Made by a program: the position numbers and the translations under genes. A DNA stretch of 5,177 bases, from contig CAJMQT010000122.1 in assembly GCA_905215655.1 (NCBI GenBank), positions 1 through 5,177 on the forward strand, written 5' to 3'. This document shows positions 5,126 through 5,177 of the stretch, one piece after another. This DNA comes from an uncultured bacterium (GTDB taxonomy: Bacteria; Bacteroidota; Bacteroidia; Bacteroidales; Bacteroidaceae). The notes below the pieces were generated by a model, which worked only from the letters and a program-made list of their open reading frames with translations, had not been told where the DNA came from and did not search any database. Position 1 is the stretch's first letter. Each line of letters starts with the position of its first letter.

Positions 5126-5177
5126 CTTATCACCTTCTTCTACCTGATCTTTCCGCTGAACTTGCAAGGTGTATACG
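5123..5177 (-). CDS. Possible 3' end of an upstream gene, frame uncertain
   Basis: Beyond the repeats the sequence changes character and could be the tail of a minus-strand gene entering from the right. One frame reads VYTLQVQRKDQVEEGDK and stops at 5123-5125. Another frame reads YTPCKFSGKIR and stops at TAG, 5140-5142. Both are plausible protein tails and the visible piece is too short to decide or to name a family. If real, this gene would lie upstream of crcB in the same direction, about 270 nt away. Confidence 0.35.
   Translation of the reverse strand, partial: VYTLQVQRKDQVEEGDK

Overview
The window looks like chromosomal DNA from a member of the Bacteroidota, most likely a Prevotella-like or other Bacteroidales species. 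Four things point there: a fused SpmA-SpmB protein, a DUF4369/thioredoxin-fold lipoprotein, start codons preceded by A-rich sequence instead of Shine-Dalgarno motifs, and spacers filled with TTAACTCCC, CTTAATTCTT and CCCCTCTC-type interspersed repeats. Genes are G+C-rich while the spacers are A+T-rich apart from the repeats. No rRNA, tRNA, CRISPR, IS element, integrase or phage gene is visible.

All four complete genes lie on the minus strand, so transcription runs right to left. From the right: a possible 3' end of an upstream gene (5123-5177); a repeat-rich non-coding spacer (4852-5122); crcB, a fluoride channel (4474-4851); one nucleotide later a lipoprotein with an N-terminal DUF4369 domain and a cysteine-less thioredoxin fold (3303-4472); a 316-nt spacer that is almost entirely a mosaic of direct and inverted repeats (2987-3302); a fused SpmA/SpmB nucleoside-recognition (Gate) membrane protein (1757-2986); a spacer with three copies of a GC-rich palindromic repeat (1519-1756); and a 492-residue polysaccharide flippase of the Wzx/MATE-like class (40-1518). 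The left edge is again simple repeat.

crcB and the lipoprotein form a tight two-gene operon with a 1-nt gap. The spmAB and flippase genes are each separated from their neighbours by repeats and may be separate units. Three of the four products are integral membrane proteins and the fourth is a membrane-anchored lipoprotein, so the whole window serves the envelope, but no shared pathway is evident.

I do not see an obvious new multi-gene system. The most interesting items are the repeat mosaic at 2999-3297, which includes a 15-nt palindromic module present in two copies and cleanly absent from the matching inverted arm, and the coupling of a fluoride channel to a redox-dead thioredoxin-like lipoprotein. 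GC-rich palindromes recur in two other spacers, and repeats touch the ends of genes at several places.
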